64,000 nucleotides of DNA from Streptomyces sp. NBC_00259 (GTDB taxonomy: Bacteria; Actinomycetota; Actinomycetes; Streptomycetales; Streptomycetaceae). The position numbers and the translations under genes were made by a program. This document shows, piece after piece, positions 42,697 to 50,828 of the stretch. The DNA is taken from the NCBI RefSeq assembly GCF_036181745.1, contig NZ_CP108080.1, positions 7,133,501 to 7,197,500 on the forward strand, written 5' to 3'. The notes under the pieces are model-generated. The model was not told where the DNA came from, searched no databases, and was given only the letters and a program-made list of their open reading frames with translations. The first letter of the stretch is position 1; each line of letters opens with the position of its first letter.

Positions 42697-43553
42697 CGGA
42701 ACTTCGCCGACACCTCCGTACGGATCTCCTCACCCGCCTCGAACGGCACCACCAGGTCCAGCTCGCGGATCTTCACGCTCACCGCCTCCCGCGCCCGGAG
42801 CCGCATCTCGATCCACTCCTCCCGCGCGTTCCACACGGCGACATGCTCGAACCGGTCCGCAGGGAAGTCCGCACCCAGCTCCCGGTTCATCACCGCCAGC
42901 ACGTTCTTGTTGAACTCGGCGGTGACACCGGCCGCGTCGTCGTACGCCGCGACCAGGACCCGCTCGTCCTTCACCAGGTCCGTGCCGACCAGCAGCGCGT
43001 CCCCCGGCGCGAGGAGGGCCCGTACGGACTTCAGGAACGCGGCCCGTTCGGCCGGCAGCAGATTGCCGATCGTCCCGCCGAGGAACGCGACGAGCCGCGG
43101 CCCGGGTGTCTCCGGCAGGGCCAGCACCCGGGTGAAGTCGGCGATCAGCGCGTGGACATGGAGGTCCGGACGCTCGGCGAGCAGTGACCGGGCCGCCCCG
43201 GTCAGCGCGCTCTCGCTGACGTCCACCGGCACATAGCTGTGCAGCCCGTCGAGGGCGTCCAGCAGATACCGGGTCTTCTCCGACGAACCAGAGCCCAGCT
43301 CCACCAGGGTGCGGGCGTCGGTCGCCGCCGCGATCTGCGCGGCCCGGGCCACGAGGATCTCCCGCTCGGCGCGGGTCGGGTAGTACTCGGGAAGCCGGGT
43401 GATCTCCTCGAACAGCTCACTTCCGCGGGCGTCGTAGAACCACTTGGGCGGCAGCTCCTTGGGGGTACGGGTCAGGCCGCGCAGCACATCGGTGCGCAGC
43501 GCGGCGCCGGTGGCGTCCTCGGGCAGGGTGCGGGTCAGCTGGAACGGGCTCAC
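42591..43553 (-). CDS. egtD: Ergothioneine biosynthesis: histidine N-alpha-methyltransferase EgtD
   Basis: A 320-residue SAM-dependent enzyme that trimethylates histidine to hercynine, the first step of ergothioneine synthesis. Family features: LPPKWFYDARGSELFEEITRLPEYYPTRAE at the N-terminus, SAM-binding LVELGSGSSEKTR, YVPVDVSE, the GGTIGNL loop, FNKNVLAVMNRELG, and the C-terminal SAKFRQEGV block. The start is GTG 43553, overlapping the egtC stop by GTGA. It is the last gene of egtA-B-C-D, all coupled by 1-4 base overlaps. Its 3' end overlaps convergent olsA by 106 bases. Confidence 0.95.
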   Translation of the reverse strand: MSPFQLTRTLPEDATGAALRTDVLRGLTRTPKELPPKWFYDARGSELFEEITRLPEYYPTRAEREILVARAAQIAAATDARTLVELGSGSSEKTRYLLDALDGLHSYVPVDVSESALTGAARSLLAERPDLHVHALIADFTRVLALPETPGPRLVAFLGGTIGNLLPAERAAFLKSVRALLAPGDALLVGTDLVKDERVLVAAYDDAAGVTAEFNKNVLAVMNRELGADFPADRFEHVAVWNAREEWIEMRLRAREAVSVKIRELDLVVPFEAGEEIRTEVSAKFRQEGVRSELADAGMKLVEWWTDAEGRFALSLSTAV

Positions 43554-44305
43554 GCGGATGGCTCCTTGAGCGGGGTCAGTAGTACGTCGGTACCGGTGGC
43601 CACGAGCAGCGTGCGGTCGGGCACCTCGCACCAGTGGGGGTCGTCGTCGTAGGGCTCCGAGGCCACGACCGTGCTCCGGCCGGGGCCGGCCAGATACCAG
43701 AGCGTGTCGCCCCAGGCGGTCGCGGTGATCGTCACACCGTCGGTGAGCAGCAGATTGAGCCGGGACTCGGGGGCGGCGGCCGCCACCTCCAGGACGGTCC
43801 CGGCGAGCGCCTCGCCCATCTCGTCGCCGTCCCGGAGCCGGTGCATCACCAGCGCCCAGACGAACGCCGAGTCGCAGCGCGACTCCAGCGACAGCAGTTC
43901 GGCGGCGGGCAGCGCGGCGGCGAGCGGCGCGACGCTGCCCGGCCAGCCCCTGACGGCGCCGTTGTGGCTGAACAGCCACGGCCCCGCGGCGAACGGAGCG
44001 GCCGCGGCCTCACCGTCCGCGCCCGCCTCGGTCGCGTCCCGCACGGCGGCCAGCAGCGCCTCGCTGCGGACCACCCGGACGAGGTCCGCGAAGGACTGGT
44101 CGGCCCAGACCGGCCCGGCACGGCGGTAGCGGGCCGGGACCGGATCGCCCTGTGCGTACCAGCCGACGCCGAAACCGTCGGCGTTCACCGTGCCGTACCG
44201 CTGCCGGCGCGGCGCCCAGGACTGCCGCAGCAGTCCGTACGGCGGCTCCACCAGCAGCTCGCCCAGTGCCGTCGGCCGCCCCAGGAAGGCGATGTGACGG
44301 CACAT
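43550..44305 (-). CDS. egtC: Ergothioneine biosynthesis: amidohydrolase EgtC
   Basis: A 251-residue class II glutamine amidotransferase-like (Ntn) hydrolase. The catalytic Cys2 follows the initiator Met in MCRHIAFLGRP, which fixes the start at 44305. GFGVGWYAQGD and FSHNGAVRGWP are the substrate-pocket signatures; ESRCDSAFVWALV is also conserved. EgtC removes the gamma-glutamyl group from the sulfoxide intermediate made by EgtB. It overlaps egtB by one base (TGATG) and egtD by four. Confidence 0.95.
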   Translation of the reverse strand: MCRHIAFLGRPTALGELLVEPPYGLLRQSWAPRRQRYGTVNADGFGVGWYAQGDPVPARYRRAGPVWADQSFADLVRVVRSEALLAAVRDATEAGADGEAAAAPFAAGPWLFSHNGAVRGWPGSVAPLAAALPAAELLSLESRCDSAFVWALVMHRLRDGDEMGEALAGTVLEVAAAAPESRLNLLLTDGVTITATAWGDTLWYLAGPGRSTVVASEPYDDDPHWCEVPDRTLLVATGTDVLLTPLKEPSA

Positions 44306-45618
44306 CAGACGTCCCTGGCGGTACGGAAACCGGAGAAGATCTGCCGGCGCACCGGCAGGTCCCAGTTGCGGAACGTCCCTCGGCACGCCACCCGGTCCAC
44401 GGCGAACGAACCACCCCGCAGCACCTTGTGGCCGGGGCCGAAGAACACCTCCGAGTACTCGCGGTACGGGAACGCCACGAAGCCCGGGTAGGGCAGGAAG
44501 TCGCTCGACGTCCACTCCCACACATCGCCGATCAGCTGCCGCACCCCGAGTGGCGAGGCACCGTCCGGGTACGCCCCGGCGGCCGCGGGCCGCAGATGCC
44601 GCTGGCCCAGGTTGGCCCGCGTCGCGGTCGGGTCCTCGTCGCCCCACGGATAGCGCCGCGAGCGACCGGAGACGGGATCGTGCCGTGCGGCCTTTTCCCA
44701 CTCGGCCTCCGTCGGCAGCCTCCGCCCGGCCCAGCGGGCGTACGCGTCCGCCTCGTACCAGCTGACGTGCAGGACGGGCTCGTCCTCGGGCACGAGCTCG
44801 GTCACCCCGAACCGGCGTCGCAGCCATTGGCCGCCCTCGTGCCGCCAGAACAGCGGCGCGGTGATGCCGTGCTTGCGGATCTGGTCCCAGCCCTCCGGCG
44901 CCCACCAGCGCTCGTCGGTGTAGCCGCCCTCCGCGATGAACGCCTGGAAGGCGCCGTTGGTGACGGGCGTGGTGTCGATGAAGTACGCCGGTACGTCACG
45001 TCGGTGCGCGGGCCGCTCGTTGTCCAGTGCCCACGGCTCGGCCGAGGTTCCCATCGTGAACGGACCCTTGGGGACCAGCACTTCGGCGGGCAGGCCGGCG
45101 GTGCCGCCGGCGGGCGGCTCGGGTGCGTCGAGGGCCGCCGGACCACGCCGCAGCTGATGGGTGATCAGCATCGTCTCGTCGTGCTGCTGTTCGTGCTGCG
45201 CGATCATCCCGAAGGCGAACGCGGAATCGACCAGCGGGCCGCCGCTCAGCGGGTGTGCTTCGAGGATGTCGAGCACCCGGCCGCGTACGTCGGAGGCGTA
45301 CGTCCGGGACTCGGCGGGGGAGAGCAGCGGCAGCGTGGGGCGTTCGGCGCGGGGGTGCTCGAAGGCGTCGTACACCGAGTCGATCTCGGGCCGTATCGCC
45401 TCACGCCCGGCGACGGCCCGCAGCAGCCACTGCTCCTCCTGGTTGCCGATGTGCGCCAGGTCCCAGACGAGGGGGGACATCAACGGCGAGTGCTGGGCGG
45501 TGAGTTCGTCGTCGTCGACGCAGGTCGTGAGCAGTGCGGTGCGGGCCCGTGCGGTGGTCAGCGCCTCCAGGGCGCGCTCCCTGAGCACGTCGTCCGGCAC
45601 CACCGGGGACTCGTTCAT
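44305..45618 (-). CDS. egtB: Ergothioneine biosynthesis: iron-dependent sulfoxide synthase EgtB
   Basis: A 437-residue non-haem iron enzyme that joins hercynine with gamma-glutamylcysteine and O2. The N-terminal DinB-like half supplies the metal ligands (LVWDLAHIGNQEEQWLL and AQHEQQHDETM, the H-x3-H pattern). The C-terminal half is a formylglycine-generating-enzyme/C-lectin fold (FTMGTSAEPWALDNERPAHRRDVPAYFIDTTPVTNGAF ... RLPTEAEWEKAARHD ... GDVWEWTSSDF ... RGGSF). The ATG at 45618 overlaps the egtA stop (ATGA). Use of gamma-glutamylcysteine as sulfur donor agrees with the presence of egtA and egtC in the same operon. Confidence 0.95.
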   Translation of the reverse strand: MNESPVVPDDVLRERALEALTTARARTALLTTCVDDDELTAQHSPLMSPLVWDLAHIGNQEEQWLLRAVAGREAIRPEIDSVYDAFEHPRAERPTLPLLSPAESRTYASDVRGRVLDILEAHPLSGGPLVDSAFAFGMIAQHEQQHDETMLITHQLRRGPAALDAPEPPAGGTAGLPAEVLVPKGPFTMGTSAEPWALDNERPAHRRDVPAYFIDTTPVTNGAFQAFIAEGGYTDERWWAPEGWDQIRKHGITAPLFWRHEGGQWLRRRFGVTELVPEDEPVLHVSWYEADAYARWAGRRLPTEAEWEKAARHDPVSGRSRRYPWGDEDPTATRANLGQRHLRPAAAGAYPDGASPLGVRQLIGDVWEWTSSDFLPYPGFVAFPYREYSEVFFGPGHKVLRGGSFAVDRVACRGTFRNWDLPVRRQIFSGFRTARDV

Positions 45619-46883
45619 GAGCTGGTCTCCTTGCTGAGGAGCGTGAAGTCGTCGGCCGGACAGCGGCCCGGCAGGACATAGCGGTCGTGGAACGCGGCGA
45701 CCGCGTCCTGCACGGCCGTGGACGCCCCCAACCGGGGCAGCGCGTCCAGGGCGACGGCGAAGCAGGTGACGGCGGCGCTGTGCAGCTCGGGCTCGGCCAG
45801 GCCGAACCGTGCGGCGTCCTGCCACAGCGGATTGCGCGGCGCGGGCAGCGGCCCTGCCGTCTCGGCGAGCGGCTTGACCGTGCGGTACGCGGTCTCCGCC
45901 GCCTCCGGATCGTCGAAGAGCGCCATGGTGACGGCGAGCGGGACCCTCCAGCCGTCCTCGCCCGACTGCGCGTCGATCATGCGCAGTTCGAGATGCCCGC
46001 GAGGGCGTACCGGCGGGAACAGCGTGGTGATGTGGTACTCCAGATCGGCGCGGGAGGGCGGCCGGGGCGCCCCGGACCGTATCCACTCCCGGAACGTCAG
46101 CCGTTCCGGCACCGGCCAGGGCCCCTCCTGCGCACGTATGCACATCACCGGTGTGTCCAGGACGTGCGTGGCCCAGGCCTCGCGCGGCGGCGCGTCCGGG
46201 GACGGCGCGAGGGCCCGGCGCGGATCGAGCTCCGCCCACAGGGCCTGACGGGTGGATTTCCAGCCGGTGGGTCTGCCCGCTCCGGACGGGGAGTTGGCGA
46301 ACGCGCCGACCAGCACCGCGCCCAGGAGATGGGCCAGTTGCCAGCGCCGGCCGAGGCCCAGCGGGCCGGGCACCTCGAAGCCCGCGTCCAGGCACACCTG
46401 GACGGACGCGGACGAGCACATCATGGACCGGCCGGCGGGCCCGGTGCGGTCGAGGCACGCCTCCATGGCGTCGTACCGCGGCTCAAGCAGCAGTCGGCGC
46501 GGAGGGAGCCAGGGGTCGTGACCGAGACCGGTCAGTGCGAGTCCGGAGCCCGCCAGCGCGGTCCGGACGGCGGCCAGATCCGCCGAGGTGGAGTCGATGC
46601 ACTCCATCAGCGAGGCGGCGGGCGGGGAGCTGAGCTCCAGCTGGCCGCCGGGCTCGAAGGTGAGCGCCGAGGCCAGGGGCAGGGTCCGCAGCCCCGCGAA
46701 GGCCCGGTCGAGCCGGGTGGCCGCGACGGGCAGGTGCGGCAGGTGCTGATCGTGGACGAGCCACTCCAGTTCCACTCCGACGGTGCGGGGCGGGCCCGTC
46801 TTGAAGCAGATACATCGGAGCAGGTCTTCTGCGTCGTCCTCGGTGAGCGGCGGGCCGCTCCCCCCGAAGCCGGGTGCTGCCAT
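45615..46883 (-). CDS. egtA: Ergothioneine biosynthesis: glutamate-cysteine ligase EgtA
   Basis: A 422-residue ATP-dependent ligase of the GCS2 family that makes gamma-glutamylcysteine. Recognised blocks: VGVELEWLVHD near residue 35, LTFEPGGQLELSSPP, RSMMCSSASVQVCLDAGF, LVGAFANSPSGAGRPTGWKSTRQ, and HLELRMIDAQSGEDGW. ATG 46883 is chosen because AGGAGG lies about seven bases upstream; in-frame codons up to 47021 would overlap the divergent gene. It is the first gene of egtABCD. No egtE is next to it, and the C-S lyase step is probably provided elsewhere. Confidence 0.93.
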   Translation of the reverse strand: MAAPGFGGSGPPLTEDDAEDLLRCICFKTGPPRTVGVELEWLVHDQHLPHLPVAATRLDRAFAGLRTLPLASALTFEPGGQLELSSPPAASLMECIDSTSADLAAVRTALAGSGLALTGLGHDPWLPPRRLLLEPRYDAMEACLDRTGPAGRSMMCSSASVQVCLDAGFEVPGPLGLGRRWQLAHLLGAVLVGAFANSPSGAGRPTGWKSTRQALWAELDPRRALAPSPDAPPREAWATHVLDTPVMCIRAQEGPWPVPERLTFREWIRSGAPRPPSRADLEYHITTLFPPVRPRGHLELRMIDAQSGEDGWRVPLAVTMALFDDPEAAETAYRTVKPLAETAGPLPAPRNPLWQDAARFGLAEPELHSAAVTCFAVALDALPRLGASTAVQDAVAAFHDRYVLPGRCPADDFTLLSKETSS

Positions 46884-47019
46884 GGTCGATCTCCTCCTGT
46901 CGATGGCGTTCCGTCCACCTAAAGCCACCGCCGACGGTTCGCACAAGAGTGCCCCTGTGCGCCGTAAGCGGGGCGTAATAGGTTTGCCGCCACCCTTCGT
47001 GATCACCGAGGATTCGGGC

Positions 47020-47847
47020 ATGAGTGCACGTTTGCGGGGGATGGCGCGGCAGACCCAGGAGATCGTCGAAGCGGGTCGCTACCGGGCATCGGGCGGCCAC
47101 ATGGTGACGATCGGCGGGGATCTGTCCGCCGCGGTCGAGGGGACACGGATGTTCGGGCCCGAGCCCGTGCCGGTGGTCCCCGACACGGACCGTTTCAGCG
47201 TATGCGAGGTCTCCGGGGAGAGCAGCCTGGAGGCTGCCCGGCGGATGACGGCCCGGGGCGGCGGGCCCGTCGCGGTCCTGAACTTCGCCTCGGCCCGCAA
47301 TCCCGGCGGCGGCTTCCTCAACGGCGCCCAGGCGCAGGAGGAGGCGCTCTGCCGGGCCTCCGCGCTCTACACCACGCTGCTGACCGCTCCGGGCTTCTAC
47401 GCGCACCACCGCGCAGACCGGAGCCCCTTCTACACCGACCGGGTGATCCACTCGCCCGGAGTCCCGGTCTTCCGGGACGACCGCGGCGGCCTCCTCGACA
47501 CGCCCTACACGGTGGGCTTCCTCACCTCACCCGCACCCAACGCGGGCGTGATCGCCAGCCGCACCCCCGAGCAGGCCGGCCGCATACCGCAGGCCCTCGG
47601 CTCCAGGGCGGAGCGCGTGCTGGAAACGGCCGCCGCCACCGGCTACCGGCGACTCGTCCTCGGCGCCTGGGGCTGCGGGGTGTTCCGGAACGACCCGGCC
47701 CAGGTCGCCGAAGCGTTCAGGGCCCTGCTCGCCGACGGCGGCCGGTTCGCCGGACACTTCGACGAGATCGTCTTCGCCGTCCTGGACCGCACACCGGGCC
47801 GGACCACGCTGGGCGCCTTCCGGGAGGCGTTCCCGGCGGCTGTCTGA
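47020..47847 (+). CDS. TIGR02452-type protein, microbial PARG-like
   Basis: A 275-residue protein of the bacterial-type poly(ADP-ribose) glycohydrolase (DUF2263) family. The PARG signature GGG-x(6-8)-QEE is present as NPGGGFLNGAQAQEEALCRAS. The N-terminal helical region (MARQTQEIVEAGRY) and the macrodomain-like LVLGAWGCGVFRNDPAQVAEAF stretch are also typical. Such enzymes remove ADP-ribose from proteins; bacterial PARGs are usually paired with an unknown ADP-ribosyltransferase. It is divergent from egtA with about 136 bases between. The start at 47020 gives the normal length. No ribosome binding site is strong. Confidence 0.9.
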   Translation: MSARLRGMARQTQEIVEAGRYRASGGHMVTIGGDLSAAVEGTRMFGPEPVPVVPDTDRFSVCEVSGESSLEAARRMTARGGGPVAVLNFASARNPGGGFLNGAQAQEEALCRASALYTTLLTAPGFYAHHRADRSPFYTDRVIHSPGVPVFRDDRGGLLDTPYTVGFLTSPAPNAGVIASRTPEQAGRIPQALGSRAERVLETAAATGYRRLVLGAWGCGVFRNDPAQVAEAFRALLADGGRFAGHFDEIVFAVLDRTPGRTTLGAFREAFPAAV

Positions 47848-47869
47848 GCCGACCTCCGGCCGCCTGCTG

Positions 47870-48607
47870 TCAGACCCATCCCTCCAGCGACGCCATGAAG
47901 GCGCCGAAGTCGTCGCGGTGGATCGTGTGCCCCGCGCCGGTGACCGTACGTACCTCGAAACCGCGCGAGGTGAGGATCCGGGCCTGCTCGGCGGACACCA
48001 GGGAGCTGCCGTCCGCGCGCTGGACCAGTGACGGCACGACCGGCTTCGCCGGCAGCAGGTCCGCACCGCTCGACCCGCCCGACCCGGCCGATCCGGCCGA
48101 TCCGGCCGATCCGGCCAGTCCGAAGGCGGACGCCTCGTCCCACACCGCGAGGGTCGCCAGCTCGATGTCGACGTCCTCCCGCTCCCATCGCGGGTTGAGC
48201 TGCTCGATCCGCTCCCGGGTGGCGAGCGACCTGAACTCGGCGAACTGCGCGGGATCGAAGCCGTTGTCCGGTGTGCCGAGATGCCAGGCGGGATCGGAGT
48301 AGACGGCACGCCGTGGAGCGAGGCGCTCCACGGCGAGGGACAGTGTGAGCCCGCCGAGCGAGTGCCCGACGGCCAGGTCGGCGCCCGTAGGGAGGGTCTC
48401 GGCCAGATCGTCGGCGTGGTCCCGCGCGGTGTACGAGGCGGCGCGGCCGCTCCGGCCGTGGCCGCGCAGATCGACGGCGAGGACCCGGTAGCCCCGGTCG
48501 GCGAGCGCGGGCCCCACCTTCCGCCAGGTGCGATGGTCGGCCATGATGCCGTGGATCAGGAGCGCGACGCGGTCGCCCGCGCCCCAGGTGTGGGTGTGCA
48601 ACTGCAC
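47870..48607 (-). CDS. Alpha/beta hydrolase with a short repeat insertion
   Basis: A 245-residue hydrolase. HGIMADHRTWRKVG forms the oxyanion strand, DLRGHGRSG is typical, the nucleophile elbow is GHSLGG (Ser at about residue 82), and the catalytic His lies in GAGHTIHRDDF. Between helix and strand (about 162-181) the chain carries GSAGSAGSAGSGGSSG, encoded by repeats of GATCCGGCC, which forms a flexible lid insertion absent from a minimal hydrolase. The substrate is unknown. It starts with GTG 48607 after GGAAGG. It is divergent from the LacI gene and convergent with the PARG gene. Confidence 0.88.
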   Translation of the reverse strand: MQLHTHTWGAGDRVALLIHGIMADHRTWRKVGPALADRGYRVLAVDLRGHGRSGRAASYTARDHADDLAETLPTGADLAVGHSLGGLTLSLAVERLAPRRAVYSDPAWHLGTPDNGFDPAQFAEFRSLATRERIEQLNPRWEREDVDIELATLAVWDEASAFGLAGSAGSAGSAGSGGSSGADLLPAKPVVPSLVQRADGSSLVSAEQARILTSRGFEVRTVTGAGHTIHRDDFGAFMASLEGWV

Positions 48608-48759
48608 GTCGGTGCCTTCCGGCCGGCGGAGCGGGGCGGTGAATGCGGAGCCCAGCAGTCGTTACTCGTGTCAGTGACGCGTGCGACCCTTGTCTAGCAT
48701 CCACTTCAGGCCAACCGCCAGAGCCCGGACGGGACCGGTCTGGAAAGATGCGCAACGCG

Positions 48760-49782
48760 ATGAGCCAGACACCGAGACAGTCAGCAGAACGCTCCGTTCC
48801 GACCAGTGCCGACGTCGCCCGGCTGGCCGGGGTCTCCCGCGCCACCGTCTCGTACGTACTGAACAACACCTCCGCGGTACGCATCAGCGAACCCACCCGC
48901 CTCCGGGTGCGTGAGGCCGCGGAAGAGCTGGGCTATGTGCCGCACGCGGCGGCGCGCAGCCTGCGCGCCGGGCACACCCGCATGGTGCTGCTGCCCACCG
49001 GGCAGGTCCCGGTCGGCCCGCTGTACAGCCGCTTCCTCAACGAGATCCAGTGGGCGCTGCGACGCCTGGACTACACCGTCGTCCAGTACGGCAGCATGGG
49101 CCTCGACGGCGACACCGCCGCCCGTGCCTGGGCCGAGCTGCGGCCCGTCGCGGTCGTCTCGCTCGGGGAGATCGCACTGACGCCCCACGGTGTCGAGGTG
49201 CTCAAGCGCTCCGGCGCGAAGGCCGTGATCACGCTCGGCCCGCGGCACGTCGAGGGGGCGCACTCCCTGGTCATGGACCAGCGTGAGGTGGGCGCCAGAG
49301 CCGCGGAGCATCTGCTGGAGCGCGGTCGCCGGCGGATCGCGGTGATCATGCCGGAGGAGCCCGGCCTCGACCTCTTCTCCGAGGCCCGTCTCGCGGGGAT
49401 CCGCCAGGCCGCCGAGCCGGCGGGAGCGACCGTACGGGCCGTCCCCCTCGCCTACGAGGAGGGCGCCGCAGAGGCGCTCGCGGCGCGCTGGCGCCAGCTG
49501 GGCGCGGACGCCGTGTACGCGTACAACGACGAGTACGCCATGCTCCTGATGCGTGCCCTCCAGGACGCCGGGATCGGTGTCCCGGACGAGACCGCCGTGA
49601 TCGGCGCCGACGACCTGCTGCTGGGGCGGCTGCTGCGGCCCCGGCTCAGCACGGTGCGCATGGACTTCGTGACCGGGCAGTACCTCGCGGAGCTCGTGGA
49701 CCGCGTGGTGCGGGAGCCCGGCGGTGCGCCGGAGCGGCACGATCTGATGGGGGCGACAGTGGTACGGCGCGAGTCCACCTGA
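48760..49782 (+). CDS. LacI-family transcriptional regulator
   Basis: A 340-residue repressor. The HTH is TSADVARLAGVSRATVSYVLNNTSAVRISEPTRLRV, with the hinge helix following in LRAGHTRMVL, and the periplasmic-binding-like effector domain fills the rest (ERGRRRIAVIMPEEPGLDLFSEARLAG ... AYNDEYAMLLMRALQDAGIGVPDETAVIGADDLLLGRLLRPRLSTV). ATG 48760 is used because the GGAAAG before it is better spaced than for the in-frame ATG at 48748. It stands alone, divergent from the hydrolase, which may be its target. The effector cannot be read from the sequence. It is a possible candidate for the palindromic operators at about 56.9 kb, but that is speculative. Confidence 0.9.
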   Translation: MSQTPRQSAERSVPTSADVARLAGVSRATVSYVLNNTSAVRISEPTRLRVREAAEELGYVPHAAARSLRAGHTRMVLLPTGQVPVGPLYSRFLNEIQWALRRLDYTVVQYGSMGLDGDTAARAWAELRPVAVVSLGEIALTPHGVEVLKRSGAKAVITLGPRHVEGAHSLVMDQREVGARAAEHLLERGRRRIAVIMPEEPGLDLFSEARLAGIRQAAEPAGATVRAVPLAYEEGAAEALAARWRQLGADAVYAYNDEYAMLLMRALQDAGIGVPDETAVIGADDLLLGRLLRPRLSTVRMDFVTGQYLAELVDRVVREPGGAPERHDLMGATVVRREST

Positions 49783-49860
49783 GCGCGCGGTGACCTCGTG
49801 GGGCCCGAGGGCCCTGGGCGCTGACATGCGCGGTGGGCCGTCCGTGGCTAGCGTCATGGC

Positions 49861-50130
49861 ATGAGCACAGTTCCGCGGCGCTTCGAGATCCTGCTCGTGC
49901 CCGAGCACGTCGAGGACCGCGGTGGTGCGGCGGTCGAGGACAGCGCGGTCCGCTCGGCCGTCGTGGAGGCCACCGGCGAGAACGGAGCCTCGGGCTACCC
50001 GCGGTACTCGGGCCACGGCATCGTCGCGGACATCGACCCCGCCACGCGCACGGTCGAGGCACTGCTCGTGGACGGCTACGAACTCGACTACGGACTGACG
50101 GCCCTGGTCTCGGACCGGGCGCCGCGCTGA
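49861..50130 (+). CDS. Small conserved protein of unknown function
   Basis: An 89-residue acidic protein (MSTVPRRFEILLVPEHVEDRGG ... YPRYSGHGIVADIDPATRTVEALLVDGYELDYG) with no signal peptide or membrane segment. I do not recognise the family. A TAGCGT hexamer sits exactly six bases before the ATG at 49861 and there is no ribosome binding site, which supports a real leaderless gene. The codon use (third-position GC) is normal for the region. A 9-bp repeat array follows about 57 bases after its stop. Confidence 0.7.
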   Translation: MSTVPRRFEILLVPEHVEDRGGAAVEDSAVRSAVVEATGENGASGYPRYSGHGIVADIDPATRTVEALLVDGYELDYGLTALVSDRAPR

Positions 50131-50186
50131 GGTCCGTACCGCGTACGCCCAACACCCCCGCCGTCGCCGCGCGTTGGCGCCCGGCC

Positions 50187-50280
50187 GACCGCACCGACCG
50201 CACCGACCGCACCGACCGCACCGACCGCACCGACCGCACCGACCGCACCGACCGCACCGACCGCACCGACCGCACCGACC
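50187..50280. repeat. 9-bp tandem repeat (GACCGCACC), 10.4 copies
   Basis: Ten perfect copies of GACCGCACC plus four bases lie between the convergent stops of the small protein (50130) and thioredoxin (50345). No copy differs, so the array is young. It is not within a gene; the rest of the 214-base gap has no other feature. Confidence 0.95.
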
Positions 50281-50344
50281 GTGGCCCGGTCCGCGGCCCG
50301 GCGCCCGGGCCCACGGTGTCCGGGGCCCGGGCGGCGCCGGGGAT

Positions 50345-50713
50345 CTACTGCTTCTGCTCGGTGTCGGCGATGGACTTGCGCACCTCGTCCATGTCCAGCC
50401 CGCGTGCCTGGCCGATCACGTCCTCCAGAACGGGCTCCGGCAGCGCGCCGGGCTGGGCGAAGACCGCCACGTTGTCCCGGACGATCATCAGCGTCGGGAT
50501 CGACTGGATCTCGAAGGCCGCCGCAAGCTCCGGCTGTGCCTCCGTGTCCACCTTCGCGAAGACGAGATCGGGGTGCCGGTCCGCGGCCTTCTCATAGACG
50601 GGGGCGAACTGGCGACACGGACCGCACCAGGAAGCCCAGAAGTCGATCAGGACGAAGCCGTTCTCGGAGACGACCTGATCGAAGTTTTCCTTGGTGAGCT
50701 CGACAGTGCTCAT
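50345..50713 (-). CDS. trxA: Thioredoxin
   Basis: A 122-residue thioredoxin with the active site WCGPC in VLIDFWASWCGPCRQFAPVYEKAA and the cis-Pro in IQSIPTLMIVRDN. It reduces protein disulfides in the cytoplasm. The C-terminal tail (GLDMDEVRKSIADTEQKQ) is about 12 residues longer than in classic TrxA and is charged. AGGAAGAGG precedes the ATG at 50713. It is divergent from the pyridine nucleotide-disulfide oxidoreductase gene, whose start is 115 bases away, a suggestive redox pairing. Confidence 0.95.
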   Translation of the reverse strand: MSTVELTKENFDQVVSENGFVLIDFWASWCGPCRQFAPVYEKAADRHPDLVFAKVDTEAQPELAAAFEIQSIPTLMIVRDNVAVFAQPGALPEPVLEDVIGQARGLDMDEVRKSIADTEQKQ

Positions 50714-50828
50714 TACTCGCTACCTCTTCCTGATGTCCGATCGGACCGCTCCCGACAACGGCGCAGGGGGCGGCCGTATTCCGCCTGCCCATGTGGCCAC
50801 GGCGCACACGTACCACCACACTGTCCGT

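Noticed and set aside
42591..44905. Longer upstream starts for egtD and egtC
   Set aside because: They would overlap the preceding egt gene deeply, and catalytic Cys2 fixes EgtC; GTGA and TGATG overlaps give normal-length proteins.
45615..47021. EgtA start upstream of 46883
   Set aside because: The extra 46 residues lack family similarity and lie past an AGGAGG ribosome binding site.
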